DNA of 64,000 nucleotides, from assembly GCA_024699855.1 (NCBI GenBank), contig JAMPIQ010000003.1, positions 4,402,001 through 4,466,000 on the forward strand. Direction: 5' to 3'. Positions 52,268 through 64,000 of this stretch are shown piece after piece. The notes under the pieces were generated by a model. The model did no database searches and was not told the origin of the DNA. It was given only the letters and a program-made list of their open reading frames with translations. This stretch comes from Aphelenchoides besseyi (lineage: Eukaryota; Nematoda; Chromadorea; Rhabditida; Aphelenchoididae). Made by a program: the position numbers and the translations under genes. Positions within the stretch are counted from its first letter, which is position 1; every line of letters begins with the position of its first letter.

Positions 52268-52661
52268 TAGTTTTTGTCTTTGGCTGATTTGAGTGTATCC
52301 ATTATTACTAATTTGAAAGACATGTGATCGAATAAGTGAGAAATGTATGCACTAAATAAAATCACAAATTTTCAACTCGCTCACACATCACTCCCCGAAT
52401 CCAATCAAAAGTTCAAACTGATTCCGTTTTACGGGTTGCTTTTGCTCATCCTTTGCACCAACTTGTTATGAATTCAAATTGTAATTGTGTTAAAATAAAC
52501 ATTTTTTGTTTACTATTCGCTTATTGATAAGCAATCAGGGTTTCAAAGATGTTGTAATTGAAGCAAAAAAACAATGCGAAGCAACGACCGGTCACTTGCT
52601 TCGCAAAGTGAAGTTTCTAACAGAGACTTGCGTTTTTTATTGTATGTGCGACATCAAAATA

Positions 52662-54332
52662 CAGGGTGTCCCAGCGAATTTCGAACATTTGAAGGGCTTA
52701 TAACTTTCTTCATAGCCAACCGATTTTGATGCGCTTTTTTGTGCCCGATCGCAAATTTTATGCCATTTTGTTTCATGTCAACAAATCTTTGAATTTCATT
52801 TTGGAAGGTGCCGTAAATTTGATTTTGGCGAAATGAACGCTTTTTCCTTTCTTTTTGTTTTGTCAAAATGGAGTGGTCGGCTCAAGAAAAAGCGTTTTGC
52901 GCAATCGTTTACGCTCAAACCAAAAGTCCGACTACAGTTCAACGACGATTTCGGCAACATTTTTAATAAACTCGTCATGCTGTTGTACCATCGAAAAGCA
53001 TGTTTAATCTGTGGATGAAGCAATTGCTTGAACGTGGACATTTGTTGCGAAAAAAGAAAGAAGTGCGAGGGGTTGTTTCATGAAACGTTTCTTAAATTGC
53101 TGTTCAGTTCATCAGGGTTTGACGACATCTTTTTGAACGTTCTGTGCGCTGTTCAAGAAGACCCCAATCGATCAGTTCGTGAAATCGCAAATCTTTTCGA
53201 CAACGTCTCAAAGAATACGGTACACAGAATCCTACAGGTACCCCAATTTTCGCTTCTTTTAAAATTCTTCTTTGTCCAGGCTCAAAAATTCCATCCATAG
53301 AAAATGCGTCTTCTGCATGAAATTCCGCCCGAAACTCCTTAAATTCCTATAGAGCATGCGATTCATTGTCTTGGACTCATCGACGAAAACTAAGACTTCT
53401 TGAAAAATCTCATATTCAGCGATGAAGCTCAGTTTGAAATGCATGGCCAAGTAAACAACCAAAATTTTCGATACTGGAGTGATCGAAACTCCAGCTGGTA
53501 AGAAGTTCGGTTGAACTGCAATAACAGAAAGAATCACAGGTTTCGAGAAAAACCACTCCATTCCCCTCGCCTGACGGTCTGGGCAGCCATAAGCAGAAGC
53601 GGAGTTGTCGGTCCATTCTTTTCTCGCGAAAATGTCACTGGGAATTCTTACTTGACATTGTTGCGTGATCAGTTCCTTCCGGCAGTTGAGCATTGGCCCA
53701 ACTTCTCCAAAATTGTTTTGATGCACGACGGTGCACCGCCACATTGGGCGGTTGCGGTTCGTCAATGGTTAGAGCAAACTCTGCCATTACGTTGGATGGG
53801 TCGTGGAAGCCCAAACGAACCACCACGAATTCGCTGGCGATCGTACAGCCCTGATCTGAATCCTTGTGATTTCTTTTTATGGGGGTACGTCAAAAGTCAA
53901 GTGTACCGGTCTCAACCAAACGATCTGAACGAACTTCAAGAGCGCATTAAGAACGTTTTCGCACACTTGCCCCAAGAAATGGTGCATCGTGCTATTGACG
54001 ATTACAAACGTCGACTTGAAAAGTTGATCGACAATAACAGTTTGAGTGTTGAAATTTGAATAAAAATTCCACATTTTTGTCTTGACCAAGTCGTGAAAAA
54101 AGCGGACGGAAAAAGAGTGAGAAGGAAAAGTGAGCAGAAAAAGCGTTCATTTCGCCAAAATCAAATTTACGGCACCTTCCAAAATGAAATTCAAAGATTT
54201 GTTGACATGAAACAAAATGGCATAAAATTTGCGATCGAGTACAAAAAAGCGCATCAAAATCGGTTGGCTATGAAGAAAGTTATAAGCCCTTCAAATGTTC
54301 GTTGGAGCTACGAAATTCGCTGGCCATAATAT
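52662..54332 (+). mobile_element. IS630/Tc1-mariner-type transposon with 163-bp near-identical TIRs
   Basis: Left repeat 52684-52846 and right repeat 54137-54299 are reverse complements with about two mismatches over 163 bp. The outer ends share CAGCGAATTTCG; the right one has ~10 extra bases. The interior carries a defective transposase. The element ends immediately before the first in-frame ATG of copy C. Confidence 0.85.
52868..54059 (+). pseudogene. Defective DDD transposase (DD41D-like)
   Basis: Starts MEWSAQEKAFCAIVYAQ with an HTH-like SPTTVQRRFRQHF, then a TAA stop, further stops near 53300-53400 and 53505, and a second helix-turn-helix part (DPNRSVREIANLFDNVSKNTVHRIL). Catalytic blocks: FSDEAQFEMHG, MHDGAPPHWAVAV and YSPDLNPCDFFLWGYVKSQVYR. 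Forty-one residues lie between the second and third Asp as read. At least four stops make it non-functional. Confidence 0.85.
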
Positions 54333-56272
54333 GGAACCGCTAAATCCACGCACAATGCCGTCAACAAAACCGCTGGTGCATCGAGAAGAGCCATTTAGTT
54401 TCGATGAAAAGGTCTATTGGATTATTTAGCTACATTAGGAATTTCTAGTTTTTAGACTATTTTCAAACAACTGCAGAGCTACATTGATTCTACTTTCCAA
54501 ATTGACAGCGCACATCAGCACATATTTCACAACGACAAACGAATGGGATTGAGAATTTCCGTCGACGATACTTTGGTTGCGATTGGATTCGGAAATGCTG
54601 ATATTGTCATCGTAAGTAGTTTTGATGTCCTTTACGCTATTCGGGCACAATTTCCAACATCACATTGTTAAACTTACAGGGTGTTTCATTGAAAATTGGC
54701 GTTTTGAAATCGAAATCTCTTTTTAGAGATGACGATTTTTTTCCGCTTTTTTGTATCAGGTAGCTCGGCATTGAAATGTTTGATAGAAGTCACCTTCACT
54801 TCTCCAATTTACTGCGAAGATCACGAAAATGGCAATCTTCTGAAATTTCTCATTTTCCGCTTTGAATAATTCGTTTCGAGGTTTTTGGAACTCAGTTTCG
54901 ACGCTTAGGAAAACAAACAAGCTTTTTATTGGGTTTCAAGGTGCTAACCGCTGTTTTCAACAACTTTTTCAAGACGATTTTTGTACTCATCAATTGCTCG
55001 ATCGATCATCGCTTGATCCAAGTTCCAAAACTCATTTTCTATTCTTTCTTGCAATTGATCCAAACTTGCGGGCTTCGTTCGATAAATCCGGTCCTTCACA
55101 TAACCTTATAGCCAAAAATCACAAGGTGTGAGATCAGGACTATACGGCGGCCAAGAAAGTGGGGCAGGAATTTGAACCGAACCACGGCCCATCCATCTGT
55201 CTTCGAAGTGCTCATCAAGCCACCTTCGAACATCAAGTGCCCAAAATGACGTCGAAATTGCCGTTGAACAGTCGTTGGACTATGGGTTTCAGCAAAACGA
55301 AGAATGCTTTATGTTCATTAGACCATTTCATTTCGAACTAACCGCACACAAAAAATGAGAGATTTCGATTTCAAAACGTCAATTTTCACTGAAACACCCT
55401 GCGCTTTTATGACTGGATGAATTTGCTAAATTGTTTTGGGAGTTAGGGCGAAAATTAAAACAGTTCTTTGTCAGTCAATAACGATATCTTTGCGTGTTCC
55501 AGAAACATTCTGATCTTGATTTGTGGAAATCGTACTGTGAATGTGCGAAAGAATTCCGCAACGCATATGGGGAGAATAAGAAAACAGTTGCTAATGACGC
55601 GCTCGTGTACAGCACTAAACTTCGCAAAACATCATTCTTTATCGTTTATCCAAAATTTGGAATTGAAGTATTGGGCTATCATCGACCAATTGGAAATTTT
55701 TTGGACAAGTCTATCGACTCTATCAAAGATGCCGCGACGAATTTATTCAATTGGGTAACATTCAAAGGACAAAGCCCAAACATTGCATTCGAGCCCGTAG
55801 ATGACAACGGCACAAGACCAGCAGTTCGCTGTACAGTCACCGTCAACGCTATAATTCACGAATACCGAATCAAATGCAATCACGATGCCGGAGGTACTAA
55901 TTCAGGTAACAAGTTTATACTTTTAACGATCCAGAACAGGCTTACCTATTCGTGTTTAGTCATGCGCTTTAAACCTGACATGATCNNNNNNNNNNNNNNN
56001 NNNNNNNNNNNNNNNNNNNNNNNNNNNNNNNNNNNNNNNNNNNNNNNNNNNNNNNNNNNNNNNNNNNNNNNNNNNNNNNNNNNNNGAGCAACGCAAATAT
56101 TGGGACTGAATACGGACGGCAGCCCCGTGATTGTGGACTTCATGATGGTCAAACTACGACCCGATAGAGAAATTCTTGAACAACACCGACACCCTCCAAG
56201 GCGAAAGAGTGCAAAAAGATCCTGGAGGATTGCAACGTCAGCAAAAGACTCGAGATAGCCAAAGAATCTATT
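54331..56272 (+). CDS. UbL/kinase-like family, copy C (interrupted by assembly gap)
   Basis: Exon 1 from ATG 54331 or 54355 (MPSTKPLVHREEPFSFDEK), exon 2 54456-54611 (TIFKQLQSYIDSTFQIDS...LVAIGFGNADIVI) form a UbL fold; a transposon fills intron 2. Exon 3 from 55503 (KHSDLDLWKSYCECAKEF...) is the divergent middle domain. After the N run comes GLNTDGSPVIVDFMMVKLRP, the DFG-like segment. The alpha-C-like and catalytic-loop parts fall in or near the gap. The 3' end is uncertain; an open frame stops at 56258. Confidence 0.5.
54677..55401. mobile_element. 725-bp deletion-derivative transposon in intron 2 of copy C
   Basis: TIRs CAGGGTGTTTCA...GAAAAT (54677-) and ATTTTCACTGAAACACCCTG (-55401) enclose ~725 bp. 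The minus strand holds a transposase piece in which a paired-like VQRQFRRHFG is joined directly to DVRRWLDEHFEDRWMGRG, SPDLTPCDFWL, a stop, GYVKDRIYRTKP and QERIENEF. The middle, including the first two catalytic Asp, is deleted. It is related to, but distinct from, the element at 52.66 kb. Confidence 0.8.
55986..56085. other. Assembly gap (100 N)
   Basis: A run of exactly 100 N, the usual placeholder for a gap of unknown size. Any frame drawn across it is meaningless. Confidence 0.98.
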
Positions 56273-56793
56273 GTTAAGTGGAGTTTTGTCCAGAAAGCTA
56301 GATGAGGCTGAGAAAAAACTCGACGAAGAGAAGGACGTAAATTTTTGGACGTGCGGAAAGCGATTGATTCTAGAGTACACAGACGGTAAAATAGAAAAAA
56401 AAAAACTGACTGTTACCTTAAACTGTGGTTTTTCATTTCGACTAATCAAACAGTAAACTCCGAAGAACTCGTTTTGAACAGTGGCATTTTTCTTCAACGG
56501 CTTTGAAACCAACTAAAAACCCTAACATTCACATTGTTCCATTACATTAACAGTCACTTATTGGATCACAATAATCGGCGATGTTGATGCGACGCACGTT
56601 GTTGCTCGTTGACTGAACAGATGTTTCTGTCATCTCAGAATACACTTTTTACCTTCATCATTTGTTCATTGTGTTAATAAAAGGTCGATAACCCTGGAAT
56701 CAATGTCAGCAACATTCTTTACTTCCACCAATTTTACTGAAATTCACAACAACAACGAAAATATGAATCAAAAGATGCAATACATAAACAGAG

Positions 56794-59700
56794 TTAATTG
56801 AGCGTTCGATTTGACATCCGCATGAGCGTAAACAACTTTTTCATCAACCTTCTTGACTCTTCAGCGGCCTGAAAAAACAGTTGAATTTCGATTGTCGTTT
56901 GAAATCATACCGTCGAAAACTCGCTATGATTCGGCTCCATCTCAGCGGCAAATGAAAGAAGTGCGTTGGCCTGAACAAGTGGAATCGAGTAGAGATCCTT
57001 AGACGTCAACTTCTGTTTAACCAATTTCTCCAGATGGCTATTCAGAACGGTGAATGCGTAGCTCAGTTCGTCGAACTCAATCGACTGATGCAAAAGGTAA
57101 CGAGCGTTGACTTTCTGAAGTTATTTTCGAATTAGAACATTTCGTGTTTGTGCTTACCGAGTATCGTTTCTCCAGCCATTTTGGTATCGGCAACGATCGT
57201 TCCAACAACAGACTCAAAATTGGATGCAAAACACGAACATCGGCAGAATTGTGTTTGAGGCTCAAGTCGACGAGTGCCACCAACAGTTTCCAATGCGGTT
57301 GAAGCGGCTCCTCGTTGCTGTAAAATTGAATTGAAAGAAATCACACAAGAAAACATACTTCGACACAAAATCAACGAAACGACAATTAGCGTAGAGCCAA
57401 TTTGGAACGTCGGTCAGAAGTTCATCACCAATTCCGATACAATCCAAAGTCAACGATTTGATCAATGGTGTGATATCCAAATTGAAATGTCTATAGAGAA
57501 AAATAAGTTTCATAGATAAGCAACATTCACTTTTGCAGAATGAACGCCAAATCGTAGAGTTTGTGTTGGACGGCTGCTGCGTAAACTTCGCTTGTTTCGA
57601 GCTTTGGACCTTCCGGAAATCCGCCGGTATCGACCAACGCCATTCGAGCTTCCAAGAGTAGATATTCGTTGTAGAGATCGTCTTTGCAAACATTCTGTAA
57701 ATGCAGTTAAAGTGCTTGGCTGTCATCTGAAAGCGAAATCAATTGTGTGAAAGTCGAATAACATTCATACCCATTTGACTTGTGTTTTCTTGATTGTTTT
57801 CATTCGGAGTTTCACCCTTTGAACTCAATCCTCGCAAGTCGAATTCGATGGAATGATTCGGCGGTAACATTTGAATTGTTTGACAAACACAAGAAAGAAC
57901 TCGTAGACGTTTTTCCAACACCTCTCTCGATTGTGCTTCCCAACGTAAACGCCAACAAAGATTGTACATGACGCGTGCCGCTGAATTTAATCACTAATGT
58001 TGTTCGCATTCATTTTTTCACATACCTGCTTCGTAGTTGTAACGATGAATGTAAAACGCGTAAACTGTTTCGAAAAATCCCGAATCATTCATTGGAGGCA
58101 TCGCTTGCATTTGGTTTCCAACAACTCGGCCACTTGATCAGTCAATTTACCACAATGAAGTGTAACCAACAACTTGGTTTTTCCCTTGTCGCAAAGAATG
58201 GCAATCAAGTTGCGAAGACAGTTTTCTTGTGAAGTCATGCTCGGATTCAAACGCAGGACTCGAATTGCTTCAAAATACTGTTCGGTGGCCACGTATTGAC
58301 TGAACAACGAAATGTAGATGGTCGGCTAAACAAATGCAGTTTTCTTCGTTAAAATACAAACTAACCCGAAGTGGATCGTCTTCAGCGGCAAAACTGAACG
58401 CAAAGATTCCCGTTCGAATCACGTATTCGGTTTGAGTTTGTTGCGTTTTGTAAATGTTCATTACAACACAAAAGAAATCGGTTAACGTGTGTTCGTACGG
58501 TGGTTCCTGTTTTGTGTAATGATCGAGAACTCGATTCAACGGTTCGTCTTTGGAGACTATTCCTTGACTTGCTTCTTCGAAAAACGATGCTGCTGCTGCT
58601 GCTGAAGGTTCTCCAAGACCAACAAGTGCAATTCCACGGAAGAAGTGAAATGCGGCTGATAGTTCAGTCAAAAACGGTTCATTGTGTTTGCAATAATCCT
58701 AAAAACGACATCTGTGTATTGACTACTCTCAAGGGCTTACATTCGATGCATCGTAGTGTTTGCTTTCTGCCAAAAATCGCGGGATTACCAGGGATTTTGA
58801 CTCGGGCCACAAAGCAACCATCGCACTCTCCAATGAATTGCTAACAAAACTGCTGAATTCCGACTCTCCAAAGTTGTCATTTCGTTATTTCACGGTTTTC
58901 GTCGTCCATGTCTTCATCGATGAATTCGCCGGTTTTGTTAATCGAAATCAAACCGCTTTTGAAAAACGCTTGAGCAATTGTATTCAGTCTCGATGTACGA
59001 CCAGCGTTCGAATCCGACTAGAAAACTCTGTGATTCCATTCGACAATTTGAATCTTACCTTAAGTATGTTGATGATAATGTCAACCAGAAAGTGTTGTAA
59101 TGTTTGATCGTTGACAAAATCCCGGCCAAATGTGAATTCACTACCGCATTGAAACGCTGATCAAGACTTCGTTCCTAAACAATCATTTCAATTCGTAAAT
59201 AGCAAGTTAACTAACCGCTTTGCCAACAGCAGCCGGAACTAATTTGGTTAACAGCGGAACTATTTTCGCGAAACACAAACGACCAAGTACACGATATCGC
59301 AGAGCGGTTGCCAACATTGCAGTCGAGAACGCAGAGTTCAAATACGACGACTTCAACCGATCAACTAAAAGCAATTGAAAGAGAAGAAGACAACTTGGAA
59401 TCATACGTTTGATATCCGATTGGTCTGCGTGACTGTCGGCAAACTTCTCGATAATCTTGCAAACAACATCCATGTCCGTTTTGATCAACGATTGATTGTT
59501 ACTCATGTCAACTTTCTAAAGCTCGTTGAGTTCATTTTGCAGCCTTCAAACTCACAAAATCACAAACAACATAATCTCGAGCCGCGTCAAAAAGCGTGTC
59601 AGCAACTTGACTGCTCGTCGAAAGCATCGATCGCATTTCGTAGTCCGGCGGAACATAAACGGTAAATCGACACTGAATCGAAAGATTATTGCTCTCCAAT

Positions 59701-61687
59701 AGCTTGTATATATTGCTTGTTGAATCGTTCCGATTAGTCCGAGTGCTGATGACTGCCGAATAGCTACGGGATTCAACGACGTTTCTTGAAACTGATCGCA
59801 ACATTCTTGAACATCCCACCAAAAGCGATCGTAAGCGGCACATAGTAGTGCTTGATCCATGTGCTTGACAGAAGCAAACCTCGATCTTGGTCTGACAAAT
59901 ACATTTGTTTGAACTAAAAACGATCTTCATCCTAACACAGGTTCATTTAGTTTACCTGTCCGGTTTGAACAAAAGACTCAGTGTGAACGGCTAATGCCGA
60001 CCAATCACGATAGGGTAAAGTAATGGTTGGACACTTGCAGACCGTTTGAACTGCTCGCAAAACGACCTCAAACGAATAAGTGTCGCCGTCGAAGACTCGT
60101 TGTTTGATCGATTTCGTTGTTGTTTCGGCAAATAGCAGCTTGTCAAAAATTGGATCTGGCATTCCAGGATCAATTGCGTCCCATGTGGAACTGTTCAATC
60201 CATTCCTGAATTGCCGAATTGATACGTTGAACAAGCAATAAACGACTCACAGTCAACGATACAACGGTGCATCAATACGGTTGGAACATCGCATCAGTAT
60301 GTTCGTTATCTTCGTACGACTCTCGAGTTATTGCCCATAACAAAATTTGGTTTGAAGCAACTGTCCATGCAACGCATTCAAAATCGACTACACTCGTCTA
60401 AACGAAACAGTTGAAGAGATTAGATAGATATAAAAATACCGAGTAAAGATCACAACTAGTCAGTTTGACAAAATCTTCTGCACGAACCGAAAAAAAACAA
60501 AAATCGAACTTTTTCCATCAACTGAATTTTGACGGCCACAACGTTCGTATCGTTCGTCGTAAATGTTTTCAACTGCACATCTTCGACATCAAACGCTGCA
60601 TCAGTTCGCAACGCATCAACCAAAGCATAATGCTCTTTGAAGAGTCCATCCTACATACCAATCAAATTAGCTTTCTTTTTGGTTGAATAGTAACCTGAGC
60701 ACTCCAAAATCTTAGTTTTCCATCCGATTGAACGCTAAACGCGTAGAGTTGACCATTGAATGTGCTCATTGCCACAGCCAACGCCGGTTCCGTGCTTTTT
60801 ACAAAAAACGACTGATCACCGATCCTTCGCGTGAAACATTTCAGTTGGATCGACTACAAAAGATGTCGAATTTCGTTGTTGTCGGTAAACATACCACAAG
60901 CTGAAGAATAGAAGAACGGCATTCGAACAACCGACAATTGTGCTTTGTTGTTGGCCACAAGTGCGAGTGTATCGTCTCGATAGTCGGCGCTGATGGCCAC
61001 ACGTGAGATCGTTATTCCATTCGGCATGTAGTAATGATCGTAGTAATTGGCAAATTCATCATCGCGTGGAAAATACGACAAAACTGAGCGATTACTCGAA
61101 TTTCGTTCTCCATCACCACCAATGCGAATCGACAGTCGATGCAAAGCGAAATGTGTCGGAATTATAATCACAAGTATACCGCGATGAAAGAACATGCTCG
61201 AACCGGGTATGATCATCGACGGACGCAAATCAATGCAAAGAGATGGAGCGTTGACGTCGCGAGTTGCAGAGATTTCGTTGAAGTGGATACGTGAACCTTC
61301 GGTTCGCCTAAAACCGTAGAATAGAAAACTGCAATTGAAATTGTGAACCCAACCAAAACAATACACGATTGTAGAAACCGAATCCATCGTCCGGAAAACT
61401 GAATGATCCGCCGGTCTCCGGAAGTTCGACCAATGCGAACGAGCGAACTGGTGAATCTGAAGAAACTGATCATAGACAAATACATCTTACTCACCGGTTT
61501 TCAATACGACGGTTCGATCCGGTTTACCGGGAAAGTTCGTGTAACTGAACGAAATTTCGGCGCCGTTAAACGATCTCATCGTGCCGTTCAATCTGCAAAA
61601 CAAATCTGATATCACAGAACAACACGTAAGAAAGAAACTCGAGTATACAAACGTTAAATGAGTCCAAACTCTCATCTTAATTGCCAT
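56794..61687 (-). CDS. NUP160: Nuclear pore protein NUP160
   Basis: A large multi-exon gene. The N-terminal beta-propeller starts MAIKMRVWTHLT, then FNGAEISFSYTNFPG, SLALVELPETGGSFSFPDDGFGFYNRVLFW (the NUP160 GG-F...NRxxxW block) and long beta-rich exons (ALHRLSIRIGGDGE..., DDTLALVANNKAQLSVVRMP). The helical C-terminal half includes AFHFFRGIALVGLGEPSAAAA, SLFSQYVATEQYFEAIRVLRLNPSMTSQENCLRNLIAILCD, VLHPILSLLLERSLPIPKWLE, and ends AAEESRRLMKKLFTLMRMSNRTLN. NUP160 is a scaffold of the Y-shaped NUP107 complex in the nuclear pore and at kinetochores. Central exon borders were not all resolved. Confidence 0.85.
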
Positions 61688-62255
61688 TTTCAGAAATGAA
61701 AGCCAAAAGATTTACGCGCGAATTTGAGAAACAGTCGCAATAAGACGCGGAAACTGCGCTCCGAAGAGCGAGTGGACGTCGATGAAACTCGCTCAGTTGA
61801 ACGGAAATCAATGATTCACTTCTGTGGACATAAGATCTTCAACTTCACGGTTGATTCCGATTGCTTTCAACTTGGCCGTTAGCTGTCGTCTTTCAAAAGC
61901 AAATGACGAGTTGCTAATGAATAAAGAAATGAGAAGAAATGACTCGCTGGGAGTCCACTTCTCTTGTGAGCAGATTGCCAACAATGATTGTTGCTATTCC
62001 TGGGAAACCTGTTGAGGGTACAAACGTGATTACCTTTTTCACCTTTTTGGTTTTGCAGTGTTTGTCGAGTTGTAGATCGTGTTCGTGGTTTCGCGTTCTT
62101 GATTGCCATGTTCTCTGCCCCCGACCTCGTCGTTGTCTCGCACTACACACATTTCAGAATGTACACGTGCCCGTGCGATTTCACAACCAATTGGAAGTCG
62201 AGCATGGCGACCCACAAGCGCATGAAACTTTGCAAGTATTGGCACGTTGTGTGGT
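61688..62255. other. Spacer between NUP160 and the second reverse-transcriptase fragment
   Basis: No supported gene. Likely the NUP160 promoter on the low side. Confidence 0.4.
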
Positions 62256-62650
62256 AGTAGGCTGCTTTTAATGCCAACATCGGCAAACTAGTTTGATTAC
62301 CAGTGGACTAAAACTTTTTCCGATCTCTCGTGCGCACTCTGATTCCATTTTCCAACCAGTTAGCAAAACGCTCATTAACTGGAACCTGATGCGAAGCGTT
62401 TGGATTAACCAGTCGTTTCTTTTCATCCAGTTTTCTCGGGACATCCATTTTGTTTTCCCAACATTGATCTCGAGTCCAACTTGTTCGCATTCCACCGCCA
62501 TTCCATCGAGCATTGTTTGAACTTTGGTCGGCGTTGAGGAAAAAAGAATCAAATCGTTGGCGTATGCGAGATAACGCAACTTTTCGGCTCCAATTTCTAT
62601 CCCGCGCGTTTCTCCCTCCTCCAAATACTCAAAATTAAAAAACAATCACT
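62256..62650 (-). mobile_element. Non-LTR retrotransposon fragment, internally deleted copy
   Basis: Near-identical to the fragment at 45.85 kb at both ends but lacking the ~630 bp corresponding to 45984-46613. It extends further 5' and shows the polymerase box as LRYLAYANDLILF, where the usual YADD is YAND, so the active site is changed. Shares the boundary sequence GCTGCTTTTAATGCC. Confidence 0.8.
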
Positions 62651-62825
62651 TTGATCCGCGCTTCATTAACCAAGATCTTAGGTCTGCGGCCGCTCATCTC
62701 TCAATTATATCTATTTAGGTGTCTAAGTTTTGTCGACTTCTTCAATTTCTTTCGCTTAATTATTCACAATTGCGTGTTTAAACTTTTGTGAATAACTTTG
62801 TCATTTTTAGGCATTGACCAACACG

Positions 62826-64000
62826 ATGGATTTGATCATTGACTTACAAGATCACACCGGCAAGTCTCATCGAAATAGAAAATTGAAGTTCGGAGATAAG
62901 GTTTGTTTTTTAATTCTTTTGGATGCTGTAAAACTACTGTTTTAGGCGACCGTTGAACAACTACAAGATCAAATTCAGTCTACGTTCCAACTCCCAGTAG
63001 ACTATCAAGAAATCTTTTGTGGTGAAGAGCGTATCGACTTGCTTGATTCGAATTCTCTTCTATCTCAACTCAACTTGAAGCGCGTGAAAGGGTTGATTGT
63101 GGTAAGTCGTTTTAACGGGCTTTATCTCTTTTTGGGCGTTTTGAATAATTCGTTTCGAGGTTTTTGGAACTCAGTTTCGACGCTTAGGAAAACAAACAAG
63201 CTTTTGGGTACCATTATTAAATCTTTATGCTCAATTTCATAGCATATTTTGATCTTGTTTTATCGTTCAGAAACACTCTGGGCTTCCAAGTTGGAAAGCA
63301 TTTTTGGCCAACTATGATTTGGCATTAAACCGAAAAGGCGATGTTGAGGCAGTTGATGTGGCTCTGGACTATTTGAGACCGTTAGTGAAGGCAAAATTCC
63401 TGGTCACCTATCCTGCTTATGATGAAACATATCGACAGTTCAAAGCTCACTTTTCACACCGCATGGACCAGACGTTCAAATACATTGAAATCGCCGTGCG
63501 GGATTATCTTTCCAAGGTGTTAAATGACAATGCGGAGTGCCCAACTCTCCAATTCAAATGTGAAAAGAAGGCGCCTGAGGAGAGTGGAATTCAGGCGAGT
63601 TTTTATATTGTGTGTGATTTCTATGTTATATTTTCTTTAGGGCGGTCTGATTTGTAATGTTCTGAGAGGTGAAGTTTTGCTTGGGACGTACTACGTAAAA
63701 GTGCACATGGACCTTCAGCATTGCCAAAAGGTTGATCTTCGTGAATTATTTCTTTATAAGTTGTTCGAGCTGATACGCGTAGGACCAAAAGTGCACTTCA
63801 TACCAAACGCTCACACTATTCTGGCTTAACACTTTACATTGGAACTGAACAAGGTAGCTTTGCCAAAATCTTTTAGTTTTGTATGATGCATTTACGTTTC
63901 AGTTCCCGGTTTTCGCCGAGCAGACGCTGAAGGTGTTGAGATAAGTAAAGAAATGTGGGCTCAGCGAGATTTTCTTCGTCGTGTATTGTTTGTAAAGGAC
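62826..64000 (+). pseudogene. UbL/kinase-like family, copy D (cut by window end)
   Basis: Exons 62826-62900 and 62946-63101 encode a distinct UbL fold (MDLIIDLQDHTGKSHRN, QSTFQLPVDYQEIFCGEERIDLLD, LNLKRVKGLIV). From about 63140 to the window end it is almost identical to copy A (47346-48208). A 2-bp insertion (GCTCACACTATT near 63813 versus GCTCACTATT) shifts the frame to a stop seven codons later, removing the catalytic-loop and DFG-like parts. Either a pseudogene or a sequencing/assembly error in a duplicated segment. Confidence 0.65.

Noticed and set aside
55494..56258. Continuous protein across the N run
   Set aside because: The gap is a 100-N placeholder; frame continuity through it has no meaning.

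Overview
The window reads as the nuclear genome of a small invertebrate, most likely a nematode. Genes are split by very short introns, mostly 35-60 bp, with GT...TTTTAG or TTTCAG ends. Many start codons follow a TTTTAG/TTTCAG acceptor with no obvious upstream exon, as expected of spliced-leader trans-splicing, and several same-strand neighbours are 50-190 bp apart. Gene content fits: a Cys-rich metallothionein with a nematode-like tail, a KCNQ channel, a TIL-domain protease inhibitor and heparan-sulfate C5-epimerase. No spliced-leader RNA gene was found, so the phylum is an inference.

Layout. 0.3-6.6 kb (+): ING-type PHD protein, SMG9, SLC35E1-like transporter with a MITE-like repeat in one intron. 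6.9-24.9 kb (-): a 75-aa secreted candidate, a proline-rich WH2 actin-binding protein, a KCNQ channel locus (two tandem KCNE/MPS-like single-pass proteins, a metallothionein, the KCNQ alpha subunit with an opposite-strand gene inside one intron) and a SENP6/7-like SUMO protease. 26.9-33.3 kb: a decayed Helitron with an unusual Ulp1-like protease module. 33.8-45.8 kb: Bax-inhibitor-like protein (-), NDUFB5 and C5-epimerase (+), several small secreted or membrane genes, a membrane protein of unknown family, then COPZ followed by a minimal ORC2 (-).

45.8-64 kb is repeat-rich. It holds four copies (A-D) of a multi-exon family joining an N-terminal ubiquitin-like fold to a degenerate kinase-like domain. 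They are interspersed with non-LTR reverse-transcriptase fragments, a DD41D-type mariner relative with long TIRs, deletion derivatives of a related transposon, a 5'-truncated PIM-like kinase and a 100-N assembly gap. NUP160 (-) separates copies C and D. Copies A and D are nearly identical over about 870 bp and each follows a reverse-transcriptase fragment, indicating segmental duplication.

The best candidates for something undescribed are the UbL/kinase-like family and its duplication history, the KCNQ/KCNE-like cluster, and the protease-carrying Helitron. Exon models were made by eye: reading phase was checked exon by exon for the models listed with exon lists, and homology calls rest on remembered family motifs, not on searches.
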